Both the position numbers and the translations under genes were made by a program. This document shows, piece after piece, positions 23,969 to 31,656 of a stretch of 64,000 bases of DNA. The notes under the pieces were generated by a model. The model was not told the origin of the DNA. It saw nothing but the letters and a program-made list of their open reading frames with translations, and made no database searches. This DNA is from Marinobacter mangrovi (GTDB lineage: Bacteria > Pseudomonadota > Gammaproteobacteria > Pseudomonadales > Oleiphilaceae), in NCBI RefSeq assembly GCF_016798325.1, contig NZ_JAERVO010000002.1, positions 372,001-436,000 of the forward strand, in the 5' to 3' direction. Within the stretch, counting starts at the first letter, position 1; each line of letters opens with the position of its first letter.

Positions 23969-24787
23969 ATGATAATTCATTGGAATTTCGATCCTGTTTT
24001 GATTGCCGTCGGACCATTGGTTATCCGGTGGTATGGCCTCCTGTTCGTTGGAGCCTTTCTGGCCGGCCAAGCGCTGCTCACTCGGATGTTCAAGGCCGAA
24101 GGGATTCCCCAGGAAAACGCCGAGCGCCTGTTGCTGTATGCACTGCTGGGAACCATTGTGGGCGCGAGATTGGCTCATTGCTTGTTCTACGATCCGCAGT
24201 ACTACCTTTCACACCCGTTGGCGATTCTTCGTCTATGGGAAGGCGGTCTTGCGAGCCATGGTGGCGCTGCGGGAATGCTGCTCAGTCTTTGGCTTGGTAC
24301 CCGGGTGCTAAGGCCCAGAATGCCATTTCTCTGGCTCGTTGATCGGGTGAGTGTTCCGGCCGCATTAGGAGCTGTGTTTGTACGGGTTGCCAATTTCCTC
24401 AACTCGGAAATTGTCGGTATTCCCACCTCCGGGGGATGGGGCGTGGTGTTCGAAGCGGTCGATAAGTTGCCTCGCCATCCCGTACAGCTCTATGAAGCGG
24501 TCGCGTATCTGGTCGTATTCTTGATATTGGCCGTCCTATACCGGCGGTTAGGACAGCGCACACCACACGGTCTCCTGTTTGGTGTATTCCTGATGCTCGT
24601 ATTCTCTGCGCGCTTCGCACTTGAATTCTATAAGGTTCACCAGGCCGCCTATCCGTCAGGGCAATTATTGAGTGTCGGCCAATATCTGAGCTTGCCGTTT
24701 GTGGTTTTGGGGGCTGTCATGGTGTTGTGGTCAACCGGGTACCTAAAAGGTCGTTCCGTCGGACGCGAAAAACCAGCGCGCCTGTAG
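23969..24787 (+). CDS. lgt: Prolipoprotein diacylglyceryl transferase homologue in the cassette region
   Basis: 272 residues from ATG at 23969; the frame upstream has no ribosome site. Seven hydrophobic segments. Lgt landmarks are kept: IRWYGLLFVGAFLAG (the Tyr26 region of E. coli Lgt), HGGAAGM with His97, RVANFLNSEIVG with Arg139, Asn142, Asn145 and Glu147, and RFALEF near the end. Lgt moves diacylglycerol from phosphatidylglycerol to the lipobox Cys at the inner membrane. This gene is not in the usual lgt-thyA setting and follows an attC-like site, so it is probably a second copy. Composition matches the array rather than the core. Confidence 0.88.
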   Translation: MIIHWNFDPVLIAVGPLVIRWYGLLFVGAFLAGQALLTRMFKAEGIPQENAERLLLYALLGTIVGARLAHCLFYDPQYYLSHPLAILRLWEGGLASHGGAAGMLLSLWLGTRVLRPRMPFLWLVDRVSVPAALGAVFVRVANFLNSEIVGIPTSGGWGVVFEAVDKLPRHPVQLYEAVAYLVVFLILAVLYRRLGQRTPHGLLFGVFLMLVFSARFALEFYKVHQAAYPSGQLLSVGQYLSLPFVVLGAVMVLWSTGYLKGRSVGREKPARL

Positions 24788-24999
24788 GTTAGACGTCGAG
24801 GCTGCAGGAAATCTTTTGGCAAAAGGCTTGACGGTTTTACGGCTACCTCGTTATCTGTCTGAAGCGGCCGCGGCAATGAATCAGGGAGGTTTTATGCGTG
24901 GGTATCTGATTGACCACTTCAATTGGTGTACGACCTTTTCTCTGCTTCGCAGATCCAGAATGGCCTAAAAGCTTTGCCGGATAAGAGCATGAGATTCCC

Positions 25000-25319
25000 A
25001 TGAAAGAGAGTGATTGGAAGACATTCAAAGTGATCAAAGAGAAAGCCATCGAACGCTTCTGTAGCCAAGCGCTTGAAGAGTTCGAAGAGGTCATATCGAA
25101 CACGGAAGAACATGTCCACAATCGCTATCTTCTTCTGTACAAGCTCGTTCAAAATCGAGACAAAGAGATGGCGCTCATATCGATTATCACAGTCGGTCGA
25201 AGGCCGCGATGCAATTGACGGCCATGAGGGCTAAAGGTCTCGCCGATGAATCCTTGTTGGCTGGGCTGTCAGAGGAATTCCTTGAGCAAACAGACCCTAA
25301 ACTGCTTGGTTGGAATTAG
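25000..25319 (+). pseudogene. Frameshifted small gene (about 107 aa when repaired)
   Basis: The first frame (ATG at 25000) reads MKESDWKTFKVIKEKAIERF...EEHVHNRYLLLYKLVQNRDKEMA and then turns to IISIITVGRRPRCN and stops at 25218. From about 25182 another frame continues naturally: DYHSRSKAAMQLTAMRAKGLADE...LSEEFLEQTDPKLLGWN, stop at 25317-25319. Adding one T near 25180 would join them as ...MALIFDYHSRSK. I recall intact proteins of this layout in proteobacteria but not a function. The break is either a real lesion or a sequencing error. Confidence 0.7.
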
Positions 25320-25408
25320 CGTTTTAGGTTGGCCCGTGCGGGCGAGACTGGAAGCAGGTCAGGATCGTCCGGGAGGCGGCTTGCTTCATCGAACAACAGG
25401 CAAACACC

Positions 25409-25891
25409 ATGGACAAATACCACCTCACCAAAGCCGACATCGACCAGTTCGAAGGCATCGAGAAAACCCATTTCCTTAATGACAACGCCAGGCGGACCAA
25501 CAAGTCCCTCGGCGATCTGACCGGCATTACAGGCTTCGGTTTTCACATCATCGAAGTGCAGCCGGGTCGGGAGTCCACGGAATTTCACCGGCACTATGAT
25601 GAGGATGAGTGCGTCTACATCCTGGAAGGCACTGCCGAGGCGCGGATTGGCGATGAGACCGTGCAGGTGAGCGCCGGGGATTTTATCGGCTATCGGGCCG
25701 GCGGCGAGGCCCATGCGCTGCGGAATAACGGCGACGCGGTGCTAAAGTGCATTGTTGTCGGCGAACGCCGGGACCACGATATGGCCGACTACCCCGACCT
25801 CAAGAAGCGTATCTATCGCAGCAAGGCACGGCCCTGGAATCTGGTCGACTTTGATGCGATCGCCGAGCCGAGTGGTGGCAGGAAGGTTTAG
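25409..25891 (+). CDS. Cupin-domain protein, 160 aa
   Basis: The cupin core is clear: motif 1 HRHYDEDECVYILEGTAEARIGDE (residues 65-88) and motif 2 GDFIGYRAGGEAHALRNNGD (about 94-113). The metal ligands are probably His65, His67, Glu72 and His106. The C-terminus LKKRIYRSKARPWNLVDFD is a separate tail. No signal peptide. The substrate is unknown. It lies downstream of the array on the same strand, in core-like composition. Confidence 0.85.
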   Translation: MDKYHLTKADIDQFEGIEKTHFLNDNARRTNKSLGDLTGITGFGFHIIEVQPGRESTEFHRHYDEDECVYILEGTAEARIGDETVQVSAGDFIGYRAGGEAHALRNNGDAVLKCIVVGERRDHDMADYPDLKKRIYRSKARPWNLVDFDAIAEPSGGRKV

Positions 25892-25945
25892 GATCTTATT
25901 CCACCCGAGTTTTGCACCGATTTACAACCCAAGAGAGCCAATACC

Positions 25946-26197
25946 ATGTTCTACCTGGTCACCACCTTTCGGACTCCGGAATTCGATCCGGGCGTCATCG
26001 ATGCCCACTATGCTTTCCTCGACGACCTTCGCCAACAGGGCAAACTGGAACTCGCCGGCCCGTTTACCGACAAATCCGGCGGTGCCTACCTGATCCGGGC
26101 GGCCAGTAAGGATGAGGCCGAGACTCTGGCGTTCCTCGATCCGGTGCACACCTCCGGGTCGTCGGTCGTGACCGTCTATGAGTGGAACGCAAAGTAG
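25946..26197 (+). CDS. YciI-like protein
   Basis: 83 residues. MFYLVTTFRTPEFDPGVIDAHYAFLDDLRQQGKLELAGPFTDKSGGAYLIRAASKDEAETLAFLDPVH matches the YciI ferredoxin-like fold, including the His and Asp pair (HYAFL and DPVH) typical of the family. A stand-alone gene; function unknown. Confidence 0.88.
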   Translation: MFYLVTTFRTPEFDPGVIDAHYAFLDDLRQQGKLELAGPFTDKSGGAYLIRAASKDEAETLAFLDPVHTSGSSVVTVYEWNAK

Positions 26198-26207
26198 GAC
26201 AAGCCAC

Positions 26208-26363
26208 GCGCGTTTTTTGCGGGCCATCGTCTGGTTTGAATTCATTGAAGCGGTGAAACAATTTGCCGGCGACCCCGTTGATCAGGCGGCCGTGCCCGAG
26301 GACGTCCGGGAGATCCTGACTCGGTTTGAGAGCAGCGTTCATCACGACGAGACTGTTCTCTAA
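26208..26363 (+). pseudogene. C-terminal remnant of an antibiotic-biosynthesis-monooxygenase-like gene
   Basis: The open frame here lacks a credible start and overlaps the YciI stop. Its translation VWFEFIEAVKQFAGDPVDQAAVPEDVREILTRFESSVHHDE matches the last half of ABM-domain proteins (VWxSxEAVxxFAGxDxxxAVVPPxxxxLLxRFxxxxxHYE). The N-terminal half is missing, so this is likely a deletion remnant. Confidence 0.55.
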
Positions 26364-26438
26364 CCTTCTTTTAACTCGTCATTGCCCGCCGTCGCCGCCA
26401 GGATAGGTCCCACCTGACCATCGTCAAAGACTCACATC

Positions 26439-26831
26439 ATGGCATTCACTCCAAGAACGATATGGGCTATTGCGGTCCTCACTCTGATGGCAGGGTGTTC
26501 GACCGTCCAATCCGGGGCTGGCGGCAACCGCGTGGGCTATACGGAAACAGGGCAAGCCTCGTATTACGCGGACAGCCTGCAAAACCGAAAAACGGCCAGT
26601 GGGGACATCTACAAGCACGAGCGCCTTACCGCTGCCCATAAAACATTGCCGTTCGGCTCGACCGTCAAAGTCACCAACGTCCAAAACGGTAAAAGCGTCG
26701 TCGTCGAAATCAACGATCGTGGGCCGTTCGTATCGGGTCGCATCATTGATCTCTCCAAATCCGCGTTCCGTCGCATTGCGAACACGTCGTTGGGGCTGAT
26801 CAACGTCAAAATTGAGGTGCTTTCGATGTGA
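26439..26831 (+). CDS. rlpA: RlpA-like double-psi beta-barrel lipoprotein
   Basis: 130 residues. The lipobox is LMAGC (Cys near 20). The domain GQASYYADSLQNRKTASGDIYKHERLTAAHKTLPFGSTVKVTNVQNGKSVVVEINDRGPFV...RIIDLSKSAFRRI is the RlpA double-psi barrel with the catalytic Asp of INDRGPF and the His of AAHKTLP. No SPOR domain. RlpA proteins cleave peptidoglycan glycan strands lacking stem peptides in some species. Likely an outer-membrane lipoprotein; monocistronic. Confidence 0.92.
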   Translation: MAFTPRTIWAIAVLTLMAGCSTVQSGAGGNRVGYTETGQASYYADSLQNRKTASGDIYKHERLTAAHKTLPFGSTVKVTNVQNGKSVVVEINDRGPFVSGRIIDLSKSAFRRIANTSLGLINVKIEVLSM

Positions 26832-27037
26832 TCGGGTATCTCATCATCGGTAACGCGGGTGCGGGTCTCCCTCCAAGAATGGATCTGTTCCAATTCTGAT
26901 ACTGTCCCCTAAAACCGCCGAACATTTTTACACCCGTCATTCCGCCGGATTTTCAGGTTATTGATTCTGCCGTCTTAAGCGACACTGGCCTGGAAAATGC
27001 CTCGTTCACCGTGAACCCCTAACCTGGAGGATTCATT

Positions 27038-27202
27038 GTGAACTATCTGATCGTGGGACTGATTGCCTCACTGTTTTCTGCGGCAGCGCTGGCCGGCGCG
27101 CCGGTTGAACCGCCGACGGCCTCGGTGCCTGAGCCCGGTATGCTCGGTCTGTTCGCAGCCAGTTTGACGGCACTCATTATTGCCAGGAAATTCAGGAAGT
27201 AA
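27038..27202 (+). CDS. 54-residue PEP-CTERM protein
   Basis: GTG at 27038 with CTGGAGG 6-8 bases upstream. The protein has a signal peptide (LIVGLIASLFSAAALAG), only about 12 mature residues rich in Pro (APVEPPTAS), then the PEP-CTERM sorting signal VPEPGMLGLFAASLTALIIARKFRK: the VPEP motif, a hydrophobic helix and a basic tail. Such signals are cut by exosortase. So little mature protein remains that it is either a minimal surface peptide or a remnant. It is too short for usual gene callers. Confidence 0.72.
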   Translation: MNYLIVGLIASLFSAAALAGAPVEPPTASVPEPGMLGLFAASLTALIIARKFRK

Positions 27203-27286
27203 GCAGGCTTCGTCAAGAAAGCCGCATCGATGGCAGGAGTAAGCCAGCAGGGACGCTGTACTCTCCAAACGCCCGAATAGCGCACT

Positions 27287-28042
27287 ATGGCCCATTACCA
27301 GATTCTGTACCTGATCGGCATCCCGCTGATGATGGCGGCAGAGTACCGTTTTGCCCGGAATGAGCGTGTCCAGGATCGTTACGACCGCTGGATTAACAAC
27401 CTGAGCCTGGGCTTCATCAACGAAGCGGTGCTTCTGGCAGCTCCGGTATGGATACCCCTGTTGCTGATTCCTGAATCTGCGCCATCCAACCTCCATCCGG
27501 TTTTGGCGGCAATGATGGCTTTCCTGATTCTCGATCTGGCCGGGTACTGGCTCCACCGGTTCTACCACCAGGTTGGCCCGCTCTGGCGCCTGCATCGCGT
27601 TCACCACTGTGACCTTGAGCTCGACTGTTCAACCACCTTTCGCCATCACCCCGGGGAAGTGGTGGTCAGTGTGCTCGTCATCTCCGTGGTGATGGCAACG
27701 CTGTCCCTGACACCGGCCCAGGTCATTCCCTATGTGATGGCGGTCAAGGCGGTCCAGCTCTTCTCGCATTCGAATATCCGCTTGGGTGCTCGCGCCGAGT
27801 CGCTGGTCAACCGTCTGTTTGTAACGCCGGGCACCCACCAGTTTCATCATTCCAGTCAGCAATTCCAGACCGACTCCAACTTCGGCGAGGTTTTGACGGT
27901 TTGGGATCGATTATTTGGTACCTTTACCTGTCCCCGGCGTACGCCGGAGCCTACAGCGTTTGGTCTCGATGACTGTTCCGCAGCCCGCGACCAACGCCTT
28001 GGCGCGTTACTGATGCTGCCGCTACGATCTATCGGGAAATAA
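27287..28042 (+). CDS. Sterol desaturase / fatty acid hydroxylase family membrane protein
   Basis: 251 residues with four hydrophobic segments. The di-iron His motifs are HRFYH (near 91), HRVHHCD (near 104) and HQFHHS (near 185), the pattern of the fatty-acid hydroxylase superfamily. The enzyme should hydroxylate or desaturate a lipid at the inner membrane. GTG/ATG choice: ATG at 27287. It lies 84 bases after the small PEP-CTERM gene and appears independent. Confidence 0.9.
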   Translation: MAHYQILYLIGIPLMMAAEYRFARNERVQDRYDRWINNLSLGFINEAVLLAAPVWIPLLLIPESAPSNLHPVLAAMMAFLILDLAGYWLHRFYHQVGPLWRLHRVHHCDLELDCSTTFRHHPGEVVVSVLVISVVMATLSLTPAQVIPYVMAVKAVQLFSHSNIRLGARAESLVNRLFVTPGTHQFHHSSQQFQTDSNFGEVLTVWDRLFGTFTCPRRTPEPTAFGLDDCSAARDQRLGALLMLPLRSIGK

Positions 28043-28147
28043 ATAGAACCATCTATTCTCCAGACGGACGCCTTCAGGGCACACTTTTCGTATGGCACGC
28101 AACGACTGCGCCACTCATCCTTTTGCGTGGAACCAGGAGACAAGCGC

Positions 28148-28492
28148 ATGGAACGCCTGATCACGAGCGACAACGCGGAGGCCATCGGCCGACCGATCAT
28201 TGAACAGATTATCACCGCCCACCTGAATTCAGACTACGACCACCTGCTGGCCCAGGTGCCCACCATCCGGGGCAAGGTGCCGAAGGAAGAGTTCGAAGAG
28301 GCCGCGGCCAATCTCGAGCCGTTCGGTAATGTACGCTCGATTGAATGCCTCGGCCACTTCGCGAAGGTCAAGGAACATCTTGTGCTGTGGCGCGTGCGTT
28401 ACGAACGGGCGGATGAGGATATTCTCTGGCACCTCTACTTGTCGGATCTGGAAAGCGAGGTGCAGACCGTCGGGTTGTTTTTCGATCTGTAG
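28148..28492 (+). CDS. Unknown protein, NTF2-like, 114 aa
   Basis: ATG at 28148 is preferred, with AGGAGA upstream; an earlier GTG at 28127 is in frame. The sequence PIIEQIITAHLNSDYDHLLAQVP...EEFEEAAANLEPFGNVRSIECLGHFAKVKEHLVLWRVRYERADEDILWHLYLSDL has the helix-then-strands layout of DUF3887/NTF2-like proteins. No motif gives a function. Confidence 0.7.
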   Translation: MERLITSDNAEAIGRPIIEQIITAHLNSDYDHLLAQVPTIRGKVPKEEFEEAAANLEPFGNVRSIECLGHFAKVKEHLVLWRVRYERADEDILWHLYLSDLESEVQTVGLFFDL

Positions 28493-28577
28493 CGTTGGGC
28501 AGGGCTTCATCGGGAGCGTCGGGAACCGTTACGCTGACGGCAGGAAGCCAATTCATCCGAACACGGAGGGCGGTGAG

Positions 28578-28904
28578 ATGTCTGAGTCTCAGAAACGGGG
28601 CCAACAGGCGGCCACCGAGGGCTGGTCCCAGCGGGTCACCGAATCCAGTGATGCCCTGGATCTGGAAGAGGGCGTGTTCACGCTTGAGGACCCGAAGGCC
28701 ATCGCACAATCCCTGAAACGGTCCGCTGAAAACAGTCAGAAGCGCAAATCGGATCCCTATCGTTCCGCCATGTCGATGCTGACGTTCTATCTGAACCGGG
28801 CCGGGAAGAACATGCCCGAGTCGCAGCGTGAGGTTCTTGAAGCGGCGAAGGACGAACTGAGGGCGCTATACGGCCGCCCGCGAAAGGGCACCGTTCGCAA
28901 GTAG
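28578..28904 (+). CDS. DUF3175 domain protein
   Basis: 108 residues from ATG at 28578 (GGAGGGCGGTGAG upstream). WSQRVTESSDALDLEEGVFTLEDPKAIAQSLKRSAENSQKRKSDPYRSAMSMLTFYLNRAGKNMPESQREVLEAAKDELRALYGR is the DUF3175 pattern. The protein is small, charged and helical. Function unknown. Confidence 0.88.
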   Translation: MSESQKRGQQAATEGWSQRVTESSDALDLEEGVFTLEDPKAIAQSLKRSAENSQKRKSDPYRSAMSMLTFYLNRAGKNMPESQREVLEAAKDELRALYGRPRKGTVRK

Positions 28905-29123
28905 TCGGGTTGGTATCCGATTAGCGGAATGACCAGGTTGTGGATTCCGTATTAGAAAGACGGGCGGGTGTGGCCTACGTTTTACGTCAAAGTCACCCAT
29001 TGATGCTGGAACCGAAACGGGTCACTGCCATTTTTCCGGAGCCTGTCGAAAAGGCGCGGGGTCATCCGACCAGTGGAGAACAGCATGAGGCTGTTGTCTG
29101 ATGGATAACCTGGAGAAATTATT

Positions 29124-29543
29124 ATGTCCCGTATGATCTTTGTGAACCTGCCAGTCGCCGACTTGCCCGCGTCCATGGCGTTTTATAGCGCCCTGGGTTT
29201 CGAGAATAACCCGCAGTTTACCGACGAGACGGCCGCCTGCATGGTGTGGAGCGAGTCGATTTTTGTCATGCTGCTGACTCACGATAAGTGGCGCACGTTC
29301 ACCGATCGTCCGATTCCGCCGGCCACGTCCAGCGAAGTGATGCTGGCCCTCGCCTGTGACGGCCGGGAGGAGGTCGATGCGCTGAGCCAGTCGGCCGCGA
29401 AAAGCGGTGGCACGGCCGATATCAACCCGAAACAGGATCTGGGATTCATGTACGGCCGCAGCCTGGCCGATCCGGACGGCCACGTCTGGGAGGCCTTCTG
29501 GATGGATCCGGCGGCGATGGAAGGCCAGACCCAGGCCGGCTAA
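29124..29543 (+). CDS. VOC family protein (glyoxalase/bleomycin-resistance type)
   Basis: 139 residues, TGGAG upstream. MSRMIFVNLPVADLPASMAFYSALGFENNPQFTDE opens the first VOC module and FMYGRSLADPDGHVWEAFWMDP closes the second, with the Glu of VWEAF as likely metal ligand. Members include glyoxalases, dioxygenases and antibiotic-binding proteins. It is followed 18 bases later by an FMN reductase gene. Confidence 0.9.
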   Translation: MSRMIFVNLPVADLPASMAFYSALGFENNPQFTDETAACMVWSESIFVMLLTHDKWRTFTDRPIPPATSSEVMLALACDGREEVDALSQSAAKSGGTADINPKQDLGFMYGRSLADPDGHVWEAFWMDPAAMEGQTQAG

Positions 29544-29561
29544 CCACAATCAGGACACGCG

Positions 29562-30104
29562 ATGGAAGGGTACCGTTTACTGGCGTTGTCAGGCAGCTTG
29601 CGTCAGCGCTCCTACAACACGGCAGCGATCAAGGCGCTGCGGGCGCTGGCGCCGGACAATGTGGACATTGTGATTGGCGAAATCGGCCACTTGCCCCTGT
29701 TCAATCCGGATCTGGAAGACGACTGGATCCCGGCGCTGGACGACCTGAAGGCGCAACTGGCCGAGGCTTCGGGCCTGATCATCGCCAGCCCGGAATACGC
29801 CCACGGTATCAGCGCCCCGATGAAAAACGCGCTGGACTGGCTGGTGAGCGGTACCGAGTTCCCCTTCAAGCCGGTGATGCTGATCAACACGTCGCCCCGG
29901 GCCGGCCACGCCCAGGCCGCGCTGAAAGAGGTGATTACGACCATGTCCGGAAACCTGGTCGAAGAGGCGCACGTGGCATTGCCGCTGCTGGGCAGCGAGC
30001 TGGACCGCCGTGGCATCCAGGCGGATGCCGCGTTGTCGGGGGCGTTGCTGACAGGACTGAGGGCCTTCTGTGCGGCCATAGACGCGCAACCTCGTGACGC
30101 CTGA
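29562..30104 (+). CDS. NADPH-dependent FMN reductase family protein
   Basis: 180 residues. The flavodoxin-like fold shows LALSGSLRQRSYNTAAIKAL (phosphate-binding loop, residues 5-24) and ASPEYAHGISAPMKNALDWLVSG (residues 74-96), the NADPH-FMN reductase signature. It is a soluble quinone, chromate or azo reductase type. It is probably cotranscribed with the VOC gene before it and the SRPBCC gene 32 bases after. Confidence 0.92.
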   Translation: MEGYRLLALSGSLRQRSYNTAAIKALRALAPDNVDIVIGEIGHLPLFNPDLEDDWIPALDDLKAQLAEASGLIIASPEYAHGISAPMKNALDWLVSGTEFPFKPVMLINTSPRAGHAQAALKEVITTMSGNLVEEAHVALPLLGSELDRRGIQADAALSGALLTGLRAFCAAIDAQPRDA

Positions 30105-30136
30105 AAGGGCGACATCGTCATCGGAAGGAGGACGGT

Positions 30137-30550
30137 ATGCAGGCTGTTTGTCACGTGAGTACCTACATTGCCCGGTCTCCGGAGGCTGTCTATGCTTTTG
30201 CCTCGGATCCCCGGAATCTGCCGCAATGGGCCGCGGGGCTGGCCCGCTCTGACGTGCGCCCGTCTGGCGAAGAGTGGATGGTCGACGCGCCGTTTGGCCG
30301 GGTGACCATCCGCTTCGCCAGAACCAACGAATTCGGCGTGATGGACCACGACGTCACCCTGGATTCCGGCGTGACGGTCCATAACCCGATGCGCGTTGTG
30401 CCCAATGGCGAAGGGAGCGAGTTTATCTTCACCCTGTTCCGTCGGGACGACATGACGGAGGATCAGTTTGATGCAGATCGACAGGCCGTGGAGGCGGACC
30501 TGGCCTCGTTGAAGGCGCTGTTGGAATCGAAGCCGGGAAGCGGTGCATGA
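30137..30550 (+). CDS. SRPBCC-fold protein
   Basis: 137 residues, GGAAGGAGG upstream. HVSTYIARSPEAVYAFASDPRNLPQWAAGL is the classic START/SRPBCC opening; the middle is strand-rich and the C-terminus (DADRQAVEADLASLKALLES) is the long helix that closes the ligand cavity. The ligand is unknown. Its stop overlaps the methyltransferase start (ATGA), so the two are translationally coupled. Confidence 0.88.
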   Translation: MQAVCHVSTYIARSPEAVYAFASDPRNLPQWAAGLARSDVRPSGEEWMVDAPFGRVTIRFARTNEFGVMDHDVTLDSGVTVHNPMRVVPNGEGSEFIFTLFRRDDMTEDQFDADRQAVEADLASLKALLESKPGSGA

Positions 30551-31224
30551 ACCCCCACAGCGACGCCAAGATCGTCGATTCCTGGCGCAGGAACGCCGAG
30601 CCCTGGACGGAGGCCGTTCGGGGCGGGCAGATTGCCAGCCGGGAGCGCGTGACCAACCAGGCGATCGTGGACGCCGTGTTGCAGCGTTCTCCGCGGTCCA
30701 TGTTGGATGTGGGCTGCGGCGAGGGCTGGTTGTGCCGGGCGTTGTCGGCCGACGTTGAGCGCGTGGTGGGTGTCGATGCCATACCGGCGCTGGTGGGGCA
30801 GGCCCAGGCGGCGGGCGGCGGCGATTTTCGCGTGAAGACCTACGAAGCCCTGGGCGATGGCTCGTTGTCAGAGGCCTTCGACGCCGTCGTTTGCAACTTC
30901 TCTCTGCTGGGAGACACGTCGGTCGAAACCGTATTTGCCAGCGTCCCTCAGCTGCTGAGCAATACGGGGGCGTTCATCGTCCAGACCCTGCACCCGGTCG
31001 CCGCATGCGGCGATCAACCCTATGAAGACGGTTGGCGGGACGGCTCCTGGGAGGGCTTCGACCCGTCGTTTGTGGACCCGGCGCCCTGGTATTTCCGGAC
31101 CCTGGCGAGCTGGGTGAATCTGTTTCTCGACCGTGGTTTTCGTCTGGTCGACATCCGGGAGCCATTGGATCCGGCCACGCACCAACCGGCGTCGATTATC
31201 TTTGTCGGTGCCGTCTCGCCATAG
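30547..31224 (+). CDS. Class I SAM-dependent methyltransferase
   Basis: 225 residues. SAM motif I is MLDVGCGEGWLCRAL (residues 53-67), followed by VVGVDAIPALVGQAQ (motif II) and FDAVVCNFSLLGD (motif IV). The start overlaps the SRPBCC gene by 4 bases. The substrate is unknown. The order VOC - FMN reductase - SRPBCC - methyltransferase - VOC on one strand suggests a small-molecule detoxification or modification set, but the proteins are common as stand-alone genes. Confidence 0.9.
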   Translation: MNPHSDAKIVDSWRRNAEPWTEAVRGGQIASRERVTNQAIVDAVLQRSPRSMLDVGCGEGWLCRALSADVERVVGVDAIPALVGQAQAAGGGDFRVKTYEALGDGSLSEAFDAVVCNFSLLGDTSVETVFASVPQLLSNTGAFIVQTLHPVAACGDQPYEDGWRDGSWEGFDPSFVDPAPWYFRTLASWVNLFLDRGFRLVDIREPLDPATHQPASIIFVGAVSP

Positions 31225-31255
31225 TCCATCCACCCAGTGTCAAAGGACTGATCTC

Positions 31256-31606
31256 ATGAAAGTAAAACGCATTGTGCCCAACATCGCGACGGATGATCCC
31301 GCCAAGGCGGCGGCCTTCTACGAAACCATTTTTGGGCTGGACATCATCATGGACCACGGCTGGTTACGGACCTACAGCTCTGGCGAGTCCATGACGGTTC
31401 AACTCGGCGTGGCGTCGGAAGGCGGATCCGGGACACTGGTGCCGGATCTGTCGATCGAAGTGGATGATCTGGACGAGGTGCTGGAGCGGGTCCATACAGC
31501 GAACGTCCCGATCGACTATGGGCCAGTCGAGGAACCCTGGGGTGTCCGGCGCTTTTTCGTGCGCGATCCGTTCGGCAAGATCGTGAACGTGCTGCAGCAT
31601 CTATAG
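31256..31606 (+). CDS. VOC family protein
   Basis: 116 residues from ATG at 31256. MKVKRIVPNIATDDPAKAAAFYETIFGLDIIMDHGW, then LVPDLSIEVDDLDEVLERVHTANVPIDYGPVEEPWGVRRFFVRDPFGKIVNVLQH: the standard glyoxalase/dioxygenase-like module ending in the DPFGKIVNV turn. Monocistronic with its own terminator shared with the convergent AraC gene. Confidence 0.9.
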   Translation: MKVKRIVPNIATDDPAKAAAFYETIFGLDIIMDHGWLRTYSSGESMTVQLGVASEGGSGTLVPDLSIEVDDLDEVLERVHTANVPIDYGPVEEPWGVRRFFVRDPFGKIVNVLQHL

Positions 31607-31612
31607 CGCCGG

Positions 31613-31648
31613 AAAGCGGCCTTCGCCACGAACGGGAGAAGGCCGTTT
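31613..31648. terminator. Bidirectional terminator between VOC and AraC-GyrI genes
   Basis: CGGCCTTC / GAAGGCCG pairs (31617-31624 with 31638-31645), with AAA before and TTT after the stem. It lies between convergent genes. Confidence 0.75.
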
Positions 31649-31656
31649 CAGTCGGT

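Larger units (their letters stand above)
19274..24787 (+). mobile_element. Integron-like gene cassette array without a visible integrase (CALIN)
   Basis: Seven genes, all on + and mostly unrelated to each other, are separated by short imperfect palindromes whose ends read (C)TAAC and GTTA(G). Three of these (21034, 22442, 22822) fold like integron attC sites, with R boxes, short unpaired spacers and L arms with one extrahelical base. Two gene stops (21968, 22823) use the TAA inside the left TAAC box, a typical cassette arrangement. Base composition is visibly lower in GC than in the flanks. No tyrosine recombinase is encoded in the window, so any integron platform lies elsewhere or is lost. 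The boundaries are approximate. Confidence 0.65.

Noticed and set aside
24784-24830. GTTAGAC at 24787 as an eighth attC core after lgt
   Set aside because: It fits GTTRRRY but no matching left box or paired arm exists; the left half would lie inside lgt.
24894-24967. 24-codon frame with GGGAGG upstream between lgt and the frameshifted gene
   Set aside because: Good ribosome-like site but the peptide has no features and chance short frames are common; not listed as a gene.
19274-25320. Interpretation of the region as a prophage or genomic island with an integrase
   Set aside because: No integrase, terminase, structural or tRNA sequence is present; single-gene units with attC-like sites fit better.
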